DNA from: an uncultured Flavobacteriaceae bacterium
GTDB lineage: Bacteria > Bacteroidota > Bacteroidia > Flavobacteriales > Flavobacteriaceae
DNA: 64,000 nt
Assembly (NCBI GenBank): GCA_947502975.1
Contig: CANNBV010000003.1
Coordinates: forward strand, 372,001 to 436,000
Direction: 5' to 3'
The notes under the pieces are model-generated. The model was not told the origin of the DNA. It made no database searches and saw nothing but the letters and a program-made list of their open reading frames with translations. This document shows, one piece after another, positions 39,935 through 48,112 of this stretch (positions within the stretch are counted from its first letter, which is position 1; the number at the start of each line of letters is the position of its first letter). The position numbers and the translations under genes are program-made.

Positions 39935-39986
39935 TACCCTTTTGTGTTTTTTCATTGAATTTTGTTATTTAAACATACCCAAATCA

Positions 39987-40379
39987 ATGAACGCCCACAA
40001 AGAAATCATAACAACTATAAACAACCTAAAGTGTAATAACAAAACACTTTCGAAAGATGGCATAATAAAAGTTTTAAAAGCAACAAAATCTATAACGAAT
40101 CATAAAGATAAAATAGATGCAATAATTCATTTTTTTATTACATCTGAAAAAGTTAAAATCTATAAAAACAAACCACTTACAAGAAGAGAAATACAAGTTT
40201 TAATGTTAATTGGAAATGGAGAAAGTTCATTATGCATTGCAAATACCTTAAATTTAAGTGTCCATACAATTGAAACCCATAGAAAAAATATATGTAAAAA
40301 ATTACAATTAAAAGGTAATGGCAAACTGCTTCAATTTGCTATTCTTTATAATTTAAAAACATGCTCTTTAAAAACATGA
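39987..40379 (+). CDS. Small LuxR-type HTH protein without receiver domain
   Basis: LTRREIQVLMLIGNGESSLCIANTLNLSVHTIETHRKNICKKLQLKGNGKLLQFA; ATG 39987 preferred to track TTG 39942. Confidence 0.85.
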   Translation: MNAHKEIITTINNLKCNNKTLSKDGIIKVLKATKSITNHKDKIDAIIHFFITSEKVKIYKNKPLTRREIQVLMLIGNGESSLCIANTLNLSVHTIETHRKNICKKLQLKGNGKLLQFAILYNLKTCSLKT

Positions 40380-40403
40380 AGTAGGAAAAAATAAAGCTGG
40401 CTT

Positions 40404-40480
40404 GTTATATAATAAAGGAGGCGAAAAATAATAAATTATTTCACGCAACCTTTTAAAAAAAATTGCATCTATTATATAAC
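40404..40480. repeat. 10-bp inverted repeat pair flanking a 57-nt intergenic stretch
   Basis: GTTATATAAT at 40404-40413 and ATTATATAAC at 40471-40480. Confidence 0.6.
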
Positions 40481-40495
40481 ATCAACAGCAGCAAC

Positions 40496-40582
40496 ATGAA
40501 GATATTACTAATAATTAGCTTACTCATTGTTGTAAACTTAATACTATTAGCTTTTAGTGTTAATAAAAAAACAGAACCTTAA
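40496..40582 (+). CDS. Putative 28-aa single-pass membrane peptide
   Basis: MKILLIISLLIVVNLILLAFSVNKKTEP*; too short for the track; stop codon lies in a strong terminator. Confidence 0.5.
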   Translation: MKILLIISLLIVVNLILLAFSVNKKTEP

Positions 40583-40599
40583 TTAAGGTTCTGTTTTTT
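40565..40599. terminator. Bidirectional terminator
   Basis: AAAAAACAGAACCTTAATTAAGGTTCTGTTTTTT. Confidence 0.9.
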
Positions 40600-40622
40600 G
40601 TTTTTATAAGAAGTATTATAAC

Positions 40623-42656
40623 TTAATTCACTTCTGGTAAAAAGCTATATCTCTCACTGTAGTTCAACATTTGTTCAGCAAACGATTTTGGCTGCTCTAT
40701 GCGAATGGTCGAAATTTCACCATATTCGTTATCGGCAACTAAGACAGGATTTACAAAACCACTATATGGTGGTGAAGGAAACTGTTCATTACGCTTCAAA
40801 ACTTCAGCATGAATATCTTGGTCTACTTTTACACCATAACCTTCAACTAAAGCTTCTACTGCAGCATAATCGCCTTCAGATTTTATACGTTGCGTTTCTC
40901 TTAATAATTCACCAAAAAGGGCATGTAATTTTTCATAATCGTAAATATTGAAATATGTTTTTCCATCTTTGGTTACTTTCTCAATAACCTTATCTTTTTT
41001 TCCTTTTTCAAATACCCAAGCAGAAACCCATTGCCTGTTGCGCATGTGTGCTTCTTCAACATCATCACCCAGATTCAGTCTAATTAATTGCATCATTAAA
41101 CCATTTCTGATATAACCATCATAGGCTGCTATACCTACTTTTTTCCAATCTTCAACTAATCCTAATTCTTGTAATTTTGGATTGTACAAGTAATAAAGCC
41201 CAACTAAATCTGCACGCCCTTCTTCTAAAGTAGATGCGTAGTTTTTTAAAGTTTCTTTGGTCTCTCCCACACCTGGGTTTAATTGTCCAGATGCATGCCC
41301 TATCACTTCGTGAAGAGCTGTATGTAACTTATCAGCCAATTGACCATACGTTTTTTCTAATTCGTATTCTTCGTCATCATGTACAAATTCCTTTAAACGT
41401 CCGGTGCTTCCAGCGTTATTGTAGGCATGAATGATATTTCCAAGTGAAACAGATTTACTTCCTACCTCTTTTCTAATCCAGTTAGCATTTGGCAAGTTTA
41501 CACCAATTGGCGTACTTGGCGAAGCATCACCAGCTTCTCCTGCTACCGTAACCACTTTATAGGTTACGCCTACTACATTTTTCTTTTTGTGCGCCTCTAT
41601 CAAAGGTGAATTATCCTCAAACCATTGCGCATTATCAGATAACACTTTCATTTTTTGAGACATATCAAAATCATTAATCTGAACGATAGTTTCATAAGAA
41701 CCTCTATATCCTAAAGGATCGTTGTACACCTCAATAAAACTATTGATATAATCGATATTTCCTGCCGTAGCAGCAGTCCAAGCTACATTATAATCATCCC
41801 ATGTTTGTAAATTACCTGTTTTGTAATATGCGATTAATAAATCAAGTGCGTCGCCTTGTGCTTCATTCTCTGCAACACCTTTAGCCAATTCTAGCCATTT
41901 GATGATTTCATCAATTGCAGCACCATATAAACCACCTGATTTATATACACGCTCTTTTAAAATACCATTCTCTTTTACCAATTGTGAATTTAATCCGTAT
42001 GATAATGGCTTATCAGCATTTGGTGATTTCTTCTGCTTGTAGAAACTAATCACATCGTCATTTGTAACATTTGGACCATAAAAATTAACTGCGGATAATG
42101 CCACATTATCAACACCCTTACCTTGGTTTACTTTTTTAGCATCTTTATCATTAAAAATCACTTCAAAAGGTTCGCCTTCTAAACTAGTATTAGTCTCAGC
42201 TAATAATTCATTTAGATAATCTGCAGAAAACTCAGGTTTTATTTTATCATTTGAATAGTGATGATGAATACCATTACTGAACCACACACGCTTTAAATAA
42301 GTCTCAAAAGCAGTCCAATTTCCTGAAGTTTTATCACCTTTATAGTTTTTGTAAATGTTTTCTAAAGCATTTCTAATTTTAAGGTTATGACGGTAATTTT
42401 GATCCCACATAATATCACGACCCGATAATCCAGCTTGAGTTAAATAATACACTAGCTTTTGCTCTTTTAAAGAGAGTTGATCCCATCCTGGAATTTGATA
42501 ATGCAATATTTTAATATCAGCAAATTGCTCAACATTAAAATCGAAATCCTTTTTAATTTCTGTTTCACCTTCAGATTTTGCTATAGTTTTTTTATCCTCG
42601 TTACATGAGAAAAAAAATGCAATACATAAAAAAAGAAAAATGGGTTTTAGTTTCAT
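40623..42656 (-). CDS. Dipeptidyl-peptidase III-like (M49) lipoprotein
   Basis: Lipobox FFSCNED; zinc motif HEVIGHASGQ and EEGRADLVGLYYL. Confidence 0.92.
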   Translation of the reverse strand: MKLKPIFLFLCIAFFFSCNEDKKTIAKSEGETEIKKDFDFNVEQFADIKILHYQIPGWDQLSLKEQKLVYYLTQAGLSGRDIMWDQNYRHNLKIRNALENIYKNYKGDKTSGNWTAFETYLKRVWFSNGIHHHYSNDKIKPEFSADYLNELLAETNTSLEGEPFEVIFNDKDAKKVNQGKGVDNVALSAVNFYGPNVTNDDVISFYKQKKSPNADKPLSYGLNSQLVKENGILKERVYKSGGLYGAAIDEIIKWLELAKGVAENEAQGDALDLLIAYYKTGNLQTWDDYNVAWTAATAGNIDYINSFIEVYNDPLGYRGSYETIVQINDFDMSQKMKVLSDNAQWFEDNSPLIEAHKKKNVVGVTYKVVTVAGEAGDASPSTPIGVNLPNANWIRKEVGSKSVSLGNIIHAYNNAGSTGRLKEFVHDDEEYELEKTYGQLADKLHTALHEVIGHASGQLNPGVGETKETLKNYASTLEEGRADLVGLYYLYNPKLQELGLVEDWKKVGIAAYDGYIRNGLMMQLIRLNLGDDVEEAHMRNRQWVSAWVFEKGKKDKVIEKVTKDGKTYFNIYDYEKLHALFGELLRETQRIKSEGDYAAVEALVEGYGVKVDQDIHAEVLKRNEQFPSPPYSGFVNPVLVADNEYGEISTIRIEQPKSFAEQMLNYSERYSFLPEVN

Positions 42657-42841
42657 GATTTTAATTAAAGTTTTAGTTTGTATTTAATAAAGTGAGTCTT
42701 TATTTCATTTTAGTTATGGATTAACAGTAAATACCAGTAAATGGTTATCAGAACTATGATTTTACTGAACAAATGTAACAAATAATAATTCCAAATTTTA
42801 AAATTAACTATATTTGTTTTGAACAAACTAAACCTATAAAA

Positions 42842-43861
42842 ATGAAAGCTTTAAAGTACATTTTTTTTCTTCTGCTTATTACCATAATTGGATTGGCAAT
42901 TTATATAGCAGTGCAACCAAACTCTTTTGAAGTGACACGAACTAAAACCTTGAATGCTCCTGCTTCTGTGGTATATAACAATGTAATTGATTATAAAAAC
43001 TGGGAATCTTGGTCATCTTGGGCTGAGGCAGATCCTGATATGGTAATTACACTTCCAGAAAAAACCGCTGGTGTAGGAAGTTCTTACCAATGGGAAGATA
43101 AGGATGGTATTGGTACTATGAAAACCATAAAGGCCATTCCTAGCACATCTATAAATCAAGAAATGCAATTTGCTGATTTCCCGGCTTCTGACATTACTTG
43201 GAACTTTACACCGAACGCAGATGGTACTACTGAAGCTATTTGGACGATTTCTGGTAAAGATTTGCCATTTGGCTTTAAAGCCTTTGCAACTTTTATGGGA
43301 GGTATGGAAAAACAAATTGGTCCACATTACGAACGCAGTTTAGAAAAATTAGATAGTGTTTTGGTGGCAAGTATGAAAGCATACAACATTACTGTAAATG
43401 GAGAGACAGAACATAGCGGTGGTTTTTATATATACAACACTGTATCTTGTAAAATTCCAGATATGCCAAAACATATTCAACAAATGATGCCTAAGTTAGG
43501 CGATTATGCTATGAAGAATAATATACAAATGGCTGGCGCACCCTTTAACTATTACCATAAATGGGATGAAGCTAATAACACCGTAATGTTTTCGTGTTGT
43601 ATCCCAACTACGACTAAAATTAACTCTAATGATCCTGAGATTCTAACAGGACAATTAAAACCATTTAAAGCTTTAAAAACAACGTTAAAAGGCAACTACG
43701 ATAATTTAAAAGAAGCTTGGGAAACTACCATGGCGCATATTGAAAAAAATGGATTGGTTACTGATGAAAACGGACCTGCATTAGAAGCATATGTGAACGA
43801 CCCCATGCAACATGCAAACCCAGCTGATTGGTTAACTGAAATCTATATTGCTCTAAAATAA
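42842..43861 (+). CDS. SRPBCC domain fused to GyrI-like effector-binding domain, membrane-anchored
   Basis: N-terminal TM; VTRTKTLNAPASVVYNNVIDYKNWESWSSWAE; C-terminal GyrI-like region ending YVNDPMQHANPADWLTEIYIAL. Confidence 0.82.
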   Translation: MKALKYIFFLLLITIIGLAIYIAVQPNSFEVTRTKTLNAPASVVYNNVIDYKNWESWSSWAEADPDMVITLPEKTAGVGSSYQWEDKDGIGTMKTIKAIPSTSINQEMQFADFPASDITWNFTPNADGTTEAIWTISGKDLPFGFKAFATFMGGMEKQIGPHYERSLEKLDSVLVASMKAYNITVNGETEHSGGFYIYNTVSCKIPDMPKHIQQMMPKLGDYAMKNNIQMAGAPFNYYHKWDEANNTVMFSCCIPTTTKINSNDPEILTGQLKPFKALKTTLKGNYDNLKEAWETTMAHIEKNGLVTDENGPALEAYVNDPMQHANPADWLTEIYIALK

Positions 43862-43869
43862 CAATAGTT

Positions 43870-43939
43870 GTTACCCTGAGCTTGTTTCTGGGTCTATTTT
43901 AATAACTTGCTAAGATGCTGAAATAAGTTTAGCATGACA
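43870..43939. repeat. Dispersed imperfect inverted repeat, family B copy 1
   Basis: GTTACCCTGAGCTTGTTTCTGGGTC...AAGATGCTGAAATAAGTTTAGCATGACA; aligns in reverse complement to 58909-58980. Confidence 0.7.
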
Positions 43940-43944
43940 TAAAT

Positions 43945-44310
43945 ATGAAGCAAATTTTATTAGTGTTTTTAGGTGGCGGTTTTGGTAGTGTGTTACGTTA
44001 TCTTATTGGCAAATTTTTGAATAGTACTGAAAACGGTATACCCTATGGTACTTTTTTGGCAAACATTTTAGGGAGTTTGCTCATTGGTATTATTCTAGGA
44101 TTAGCAGCGAAAAATGATTCGCTTTCACAGAACCAAACCTTATTATTAGCCACTGGATTTTGTGGTGGTTTTACTACCTTCTCGACTTTTGCTTATGAAA
44201 ACCATGTGTTTCTGAAAAGTGGTGATTTTATGAGTTTTGCGCTTTATACGATTGCTAGTTTTATTATTGGGTTTTTGGCTGTTTTTGCGGGGATGTATTT
44301 GGTGAAGTAA
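43945..44310 (+). CDS. crcB: Fluoride exporter CrcB/FluC
   Basis: GGGFGSVLRYLIGKFLN, PYGTFLANILGSLLIGI, GFCGGFTTFSTFAYE. Confidence 0.96.
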   Translation: MKQILLVFLGGGFGSVLRYLIGKFLNSTENGIPYGTFLANILGSLLIGIILGLAAKNDSLSQNQTLLLATGFCGGFTTFSTFAYENHVFLKSGDFMSFALYTIASFIIGFLAVFAGMYLVK

Positions 44311-44317
44311 TCGTTAG

Positions 44318-45049
44318 TTAATGCTTCCCAAAAGTCTTAACCCCAGCCTCTACTCTAGTTTTTAAATAGTTTACCCTCGGTACAATTGGGCAGGAATATT
44401 TATCATTGTAAGCACAATAAGGATTATAAGCTTCATTAAAATCAATTACTAAATTATTACCGTTTGGCATTGCGGTGTTAATGTAACGACCACCACCATA
44501 ACTTTCTAATCCGTTAGTTTCGTCTAAAAATGGTAAAAATAAAAAGGGCTTGTAATCGTCTTTTGCTTTGTAATCCAGGTTTTCATAAACATTTAATGTG
44601 AATGTTTCTCCTTTTAAATTAAATGTCGCTTCACCATATTTAATATATATTGGCTTTCTATCGGTTGTAGTTTTCATCTCAAAAGGTTGCTCATCTGGTG
44701 TTCTTTTAAATTGTGCTGTAACCTTATAGGCTGAATCGAATTTAAAGAAATCTAAACCTTCAAAATGCTTTAAATCTTTCTTTTTTAAAGGTGAAGTTGA
44801 AGCATCTTTATAAAAGGTATTCAGCTCTCTTTGAAATTCTGTATCGCCTTGTATAGGGCGCTTTTTTTGTGTACAGCTCGTACTAAACAAAACCAACACA
44901 AGTACTACTGATATGAGTGATTTACCAACTGCTAGCTGATATGCCCGCGTTAGGGATTGTAGCAAGCTACCGTGTAGCGCGGAAAGCCCGACCCCTTGTG
45001 GGTAACGCCCAAACCTTTTTAATTTTTTTAAGACTTTAGATTCTTGCAT
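44318..45049 (-). CDS. DUF1684-type lipoprotein with in-frame repeat insertion near the N-terminus
   Basis: DLKHFEGLDFFKFDSAYKVTAQFKRTP, GRYINTAMPNGNNLVIDFNEAYNPYCAYNDKYSCPIVPRVNYL; lipobox STSCTQ; N-terminal RFGRYPQGVGLSALHGSLLQSLTRA is translated repeat. Confidence 0.85.
   Translation of the reverse strand: MQESKVLKKLKRFGRYPQGVGLSALHGSLLQSLTRAYQLAVGKSLISVVLVLVLFSTSCTQKKRPIQGDTEFQRELNTFYKDASTSPLKKKDLKHFEGLDFFKFDSAYKVTAQFKRTPDEQPFEMKTTTDRKPIYIKYGEATFNLKGETFTLNVYENLDYKAKDDYKPFLFLPFLDETNGLESYGGGRYINTAMPNGNNLVIDFNEAYNPYCAYNDKYSCPIVPRVNYLKTRVEAGVKTFGKH
44947..45014. repeat. REP-like dispersed repeat family A, copy 2 (inside a CDS)
   Basis: GCGTTAGGGATTGTAGCAAGCTACC...GGAAAGCCCGACCCCTTGTGGGTAACGCCCAAAC. 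Confidence 0.8.
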
Positions 45050-45051
45050 TA

Positions 45052-45576
45052 CTACTGAGGGTTAAACGATGGATTTAAATTTGTGTTATAATTCTGCAAC
45101 AAATCACTTGAAAATGCATTGAATGTATCTTCGTCTGCAAAAGATTTAATTTTTTCTGGATCGAAGTTACCTTGTAAATAGTATGCTGCAACATCGGTGC
45201 CCTTATTTATAAAAATAATAGCGTCGGTTACCACAACACCAGCTTCTTTTACTGAAATAATTCTTGTATTTTCTAATTCATTTTTTCTAAAAACATCTAA
45301 ATAACCGTTGTTTGTAATAGCATTCATTTCGGTAATTAAACTTTGACGTTTTTGGGCAGAAACATTTTCGAATTTAATGTATTTAAAGTCTGAAATATTA
45401 CCGATAGCGTTTTTTACTTCTGGTGAAATAGTGCTTAAAACGGCTTTCATGAAATTAGGCACTTGAAAGGATGTTGTCCCTAAATCTGCCTTATGGTTAT
45501 TATAAAACCCTTGAAAACTACTACCACAAGACAGCAGCAAAAAACTAATACAAATAAGTAAAACTGATTTCTTCAT
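45052..45576 (-). CDS. DUF4252-type lipoprotein
   Basis: Lipobox LLSCGSS; FRKNELENTRIISVKEAGVVVTDAIIFINKGTDVAAYYLQGNFDPEKI. Confidence 0.7.
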   Translation of the reverse strand: MKKSVLLICISFLLLSCGSSFQGFYNNHKADLGTTSFQVPNFMKAVLSTISPEVKNAIGNISDFKYIKFENVSAQKRQSLITEMNAITNNGYLDVFRKNELENTRIISVKEAGVVVTDAIIFINKGTDVAAYYLQGNFDPEKIKSFADEDTFNAFSSDLLQNYNTNLNPSFNPQ

Positions 45577-45622
45577 TCTAAAAAATTATCATTGTAAAAA
45601 TACAACTTACAATTATTTTACC

Positions 45623-45630
45623 TAAGTTTG
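45623..45630 (+). promoter_or_regulatory. -7 promoter element of candidate ncRNA
   Basis: TAAGTTTG matches TAnnTTTG; no good -33 element seen. Confidence 0.35.
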
Positions 45631-45635
45631 AACTT

Positions 45636-45789
45636 TAGAAATAGATAAAAATGCGTTACAACGTCACAATTTGTAGAAAACAATGGACCGCTTCTTTAAA
45701 GCAAAGGAGTTGGACTTACTATGTTTTGTGATGTTATAAGATAAACGTTTACAGATATAAAAAAGTCCGACTTCACAGTCGGACTTTTT
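45636..45789 (+). ncRNA. Candidate structured small RNA with its own terminator
   Basis: Intergenic, no convincing ORF; AACGTCACAA (45660-45669) pairs with TTGTGATGTT (45726-45735), extended outward by CGTT/AACG; ends in a strong terminator. Confidence 0.45.
45759..45789 (+). terminator. Orphan intrinsic terminator
   Basis: AAAAAGTCCGAC-TTCACA-GTCGGACTTTTT with no annotated gene upstream on the + strand. Confidence 0.88.
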
Positions 45790-45847
45790 GTTTTTAGTGA
45801 AACTATCAATTTAAAAGCTTGCGAATTAAATTGATATAGTTGAACTA

Positions 45848-45866
45848 ATCCCGCTAAAAGCGGGAT
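45848..45866. repeat. Short palindromic repeat
   Basis: ATCCCGCT-AAA-AGCGGGAT. Confidence 0.6.
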
Positions 45867-45920
45867 ATAATTGAGTTTTAAAATAAATCAAATATTAAAT
45901 ATGTAGTACAATTAGAACTA

Positions 45921-47123
45921 ATGAAAACACTTTTTAACAATTACCTGAACACTTTTAGAGGCTTATCTACCGAAGTATGGTGGCTTGCTTTAATTACTTT
46001 AATTAACAGAGCTGGCACCATGGTTATTCCTTTTTTATCGTTGTATCTAACTGAGGACTTAAAGTTTACTTTAGGAAATGTTGGTACGATTATGATGTGT
46101 TTTGGTTTGGGATCTGTGGCTGGATCATGGCTCGGCGGAAAATTAACCGACACCATTGGCTACTACAAAGTTATGGTTCGAAGCCTTTTAAGTACAGGTG
46201 TTCTATTTGTTGCTTTGCAATTCCTAACTACATTTTATGCGTTATGTTTAGGTGTGTTTTTGGTAATGTTAGTTGCTGATATGTTTCGTCCTGCTATGTT
46301 TGTAGCACTGAGTGCTTACAGTAAGCCAGAAAACAAAACACGAAGTGTAACCTTAATTCGTTTGGCAATTAATCTAGGATTTTCTGCTGGACCTGCCATT
46401 GGCGGCATAATTATTACAACTTTAGGGTATGGTGGTTTATTTTGGATTGATGGTATTACTTGTATTTTGGCAACTATTGTATTGGTAATAGTATTAAATC
46501 CAAAAAAATCCAGGGAAATAGATGATATAGTAGTTACCAATCCAGAATCGGCTTATAAAGATAAAGCATTCACAACTTTTTTAATTGCAATGTTTTTATT
46601 TGGAGTTATATTTTTACAGTATTTCTCTACGATGCCTGTTTATTATAGAGAAGCTCATATACTATCTGAATTAGAAATTGGTTTGCTTTTAGGTGCCAAC
46701 GGATTTATAATTTTTCTATTAGAAATGCCTTTGATAAAATGGCTGGAAAATTCTGGTTTGTCTAAAGTAAAATTGATGATTATGGGAGCTATATTAACAT
46801 CTATAAGTTTCATTATTTTGAATATTACAACGTGGTCGGGTATTTTGATTGTAGGTATGTTTTTTATGACCATAGGGGAAATGATAACCTTTCCGTTTTC
46901 AAATGCATTTGCTATGGAGCGCGCTAAAAAAGGTAACCAAGGGGAATATATGGCACTGTATTCCATTGCTTTTTCTATGGCACATATATTTGGACATAAA
47001 GCTGGAATGCAAATGGTTGATGGTTGGGGTTTTGATAATACTTGGTATATGATAACACTTATAGGAGGCTTTTGTGTACTTTTATTACTTATTTTAAAGT
47101 CTCAATTAAGAACAAAAACATAG
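45921..47123 (+). CDS. MFS transporter (MdtH/YajR-like)
   Basis: INRAGTMVIPFLSLYLTEDLKFTLGNVGTIMMCFGLGSVAGSWLGGKLTDTIGYYKVM. Confidence 0.9.
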   Translation: MKTLFNNYLNTFRGLSTEVWWLALITLINRAGTMVIPFLSLYLTEDLKFTLGNVGTIMMCFGLGSVAGSWLGGKLTDTIGYYKVMVRSLLSTGVLFVALQFLTTFYALCLGVFLVMLVADMFRPAMFVALSAYSKPENKTRSVTLIRLAINLGFSAGPAIGGIIITTLGYGGLFWIDGITCILATIVLVIVLNPKKSREIDDIVVTNPESAYKDKAFTTFLIAMFLFGVIFLQYFSTMPVYYREAHILSELEIGLLLGANGFIIFLLEMPLIKWLENSGLSKVKLMIMGAILTSISFIILNITTWSGILIVGMFFMTIGEMITFPFSNAFAMERAKKGNQGEYMALYSIAFSMAHIFGHKAGMQMVDGWGFDNTWYMITLIGGFCVLLLLILKSQLRTKT

Positions 47124-47134
47124 GTGAATTTTAA

Positions 47135-48100
47135 ATGAAAGATGTTATTATTATCGGCGGAGGGCCCATTGGTATTGCCTGCGCTTTAGAATGTAAAAAA
47201 CATAACTGGAATTATCTTATAATTGAAAAGGGAGCCTTAACCAACTCTCTTTTCAATTACCCCAAAAATATGACGTTCTTTTCAACTTCTGAAAAGTTGG
47301 AAATTGATAACATTCCATTTATTAGTAAAAATCCGAAACCAAATAGAGATGAGGCTTTAGAGTATTATAGACGTGTCGCTACTACAAACGATATAAATAT
47401 TAACCTTTTTGAGACTGTGGAGACGATTTCAAAAGAAAACAATCATTTCACCGTTACTACCGATAAAAATACGTACAACTCAAAAAAAATAGTATTAGCT
47501 ACTGGTTTTTACGATATACCTAACTTACTTAATGTTCCAGGAGAAGACTTACCAAAAGTAACGCATTATTATAAAGAAGCACATCCTTACGCCATGCAGC
47601 ATATTGTGGTTGTTGGCGCAAGCAATTCCTCTGTAGATGCAGCTTTAGAAATTTATAGAAAAGGAGGAAATGTGACTATGATTATTCGAGGTGATGCCGT
47701 TGGAGAACGTGTTAAATATTGGGTGCGGCCAGATATTATCAATCGCATAGAAGAAGGTAGTATTAAAGCATATTTTAATGCGGAAATAACAGAAATTAAG
47801 GATAATGAATTGTCCTTTACATCTCCCGAAGGTGTTAAAACTATTCCCAATGATTTTGTAATTGCTCTAACAGGTTATATGCCTAATTTTGATTTGTTAG
47901 ATCAACTTGGTGTTAACTTATCCAATGACGATAAAAAACTACCCACTTATAATAAAGATACTATGGAAACAAATATTGAAGGGTTGTATTTAGCTGGTGT
48001 TATCTGTGGTGGTATGGAGACACACAAGTGGTTTATTGAAAATAGTAGAATACACGCAAAACAAATAGCTACTCATATTGCATCTACTTTAGTTGAATAG
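47135..48100 (+). CDS. YpdA-family FAD-dependent disulfide reductase-like oxidoreductase
   Basis: VIIIGGGPIGIACALECKKHNWNYLIIEKG, VVGASNSSVDAALEIYRKGGNVTMIIRG, LYLAGVICGGMETHKWFIENSR. Confidence 0.87.
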   Translation: MKDVIIIGGGPIGIACALECKKHNWNYLIIEKGALTNSLFNYPKNMTFFSTSEKLEIDNIPFISKNPKPNRDEALEYYRRVATTNDININLFETVETISKENNHFTVTTDKNTYNSKKIVLATGFYDIPNLLNVPGEDLPKVTHYYKEAHPYAMQHIVVVGASNSSVDAALEIYRKGGNVTMIIRGDAVGERVKYWVRPDIINRIEEGSIKAYFNAEITEIKDNELSFTSPEGVKTIPNDFVIALTGYMPNFDLLDQLGVNLSNDDKKLPTYNKDTMETNIEGLYLAGVICGGMETHKWFIENSRIHAKQIATHIASTLVE

Positions 48101-48112
48101 AAAATAACCCCT

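Noticed and set aside
40404-40480. Possible mobile-element terminal inverted repeats (GTTATATAAT/ATTATATAAC)
   Set aside because: Only 57 nt between arms, no transposase or target-site duplication; the motif core is self-palindromic. Kept only as a repeat
43013-43327. 104-aa minus-strand ORF
   Set aside because: Antisense to the SRPBCC gene, no motifs
45652-45732. 26-aa ORF MRYNVTICRKQWTASLKQRSWTYYVL
   Set aside because: Lies within the inverted-repeat structure of the ncRNA candidate; composition not peptide-like and no homology basis
46655-46966. 103-aa minus-strand ORF within the MFS gene
   Set aside because: Reverse frame of a hydrophobic transporter; not credible
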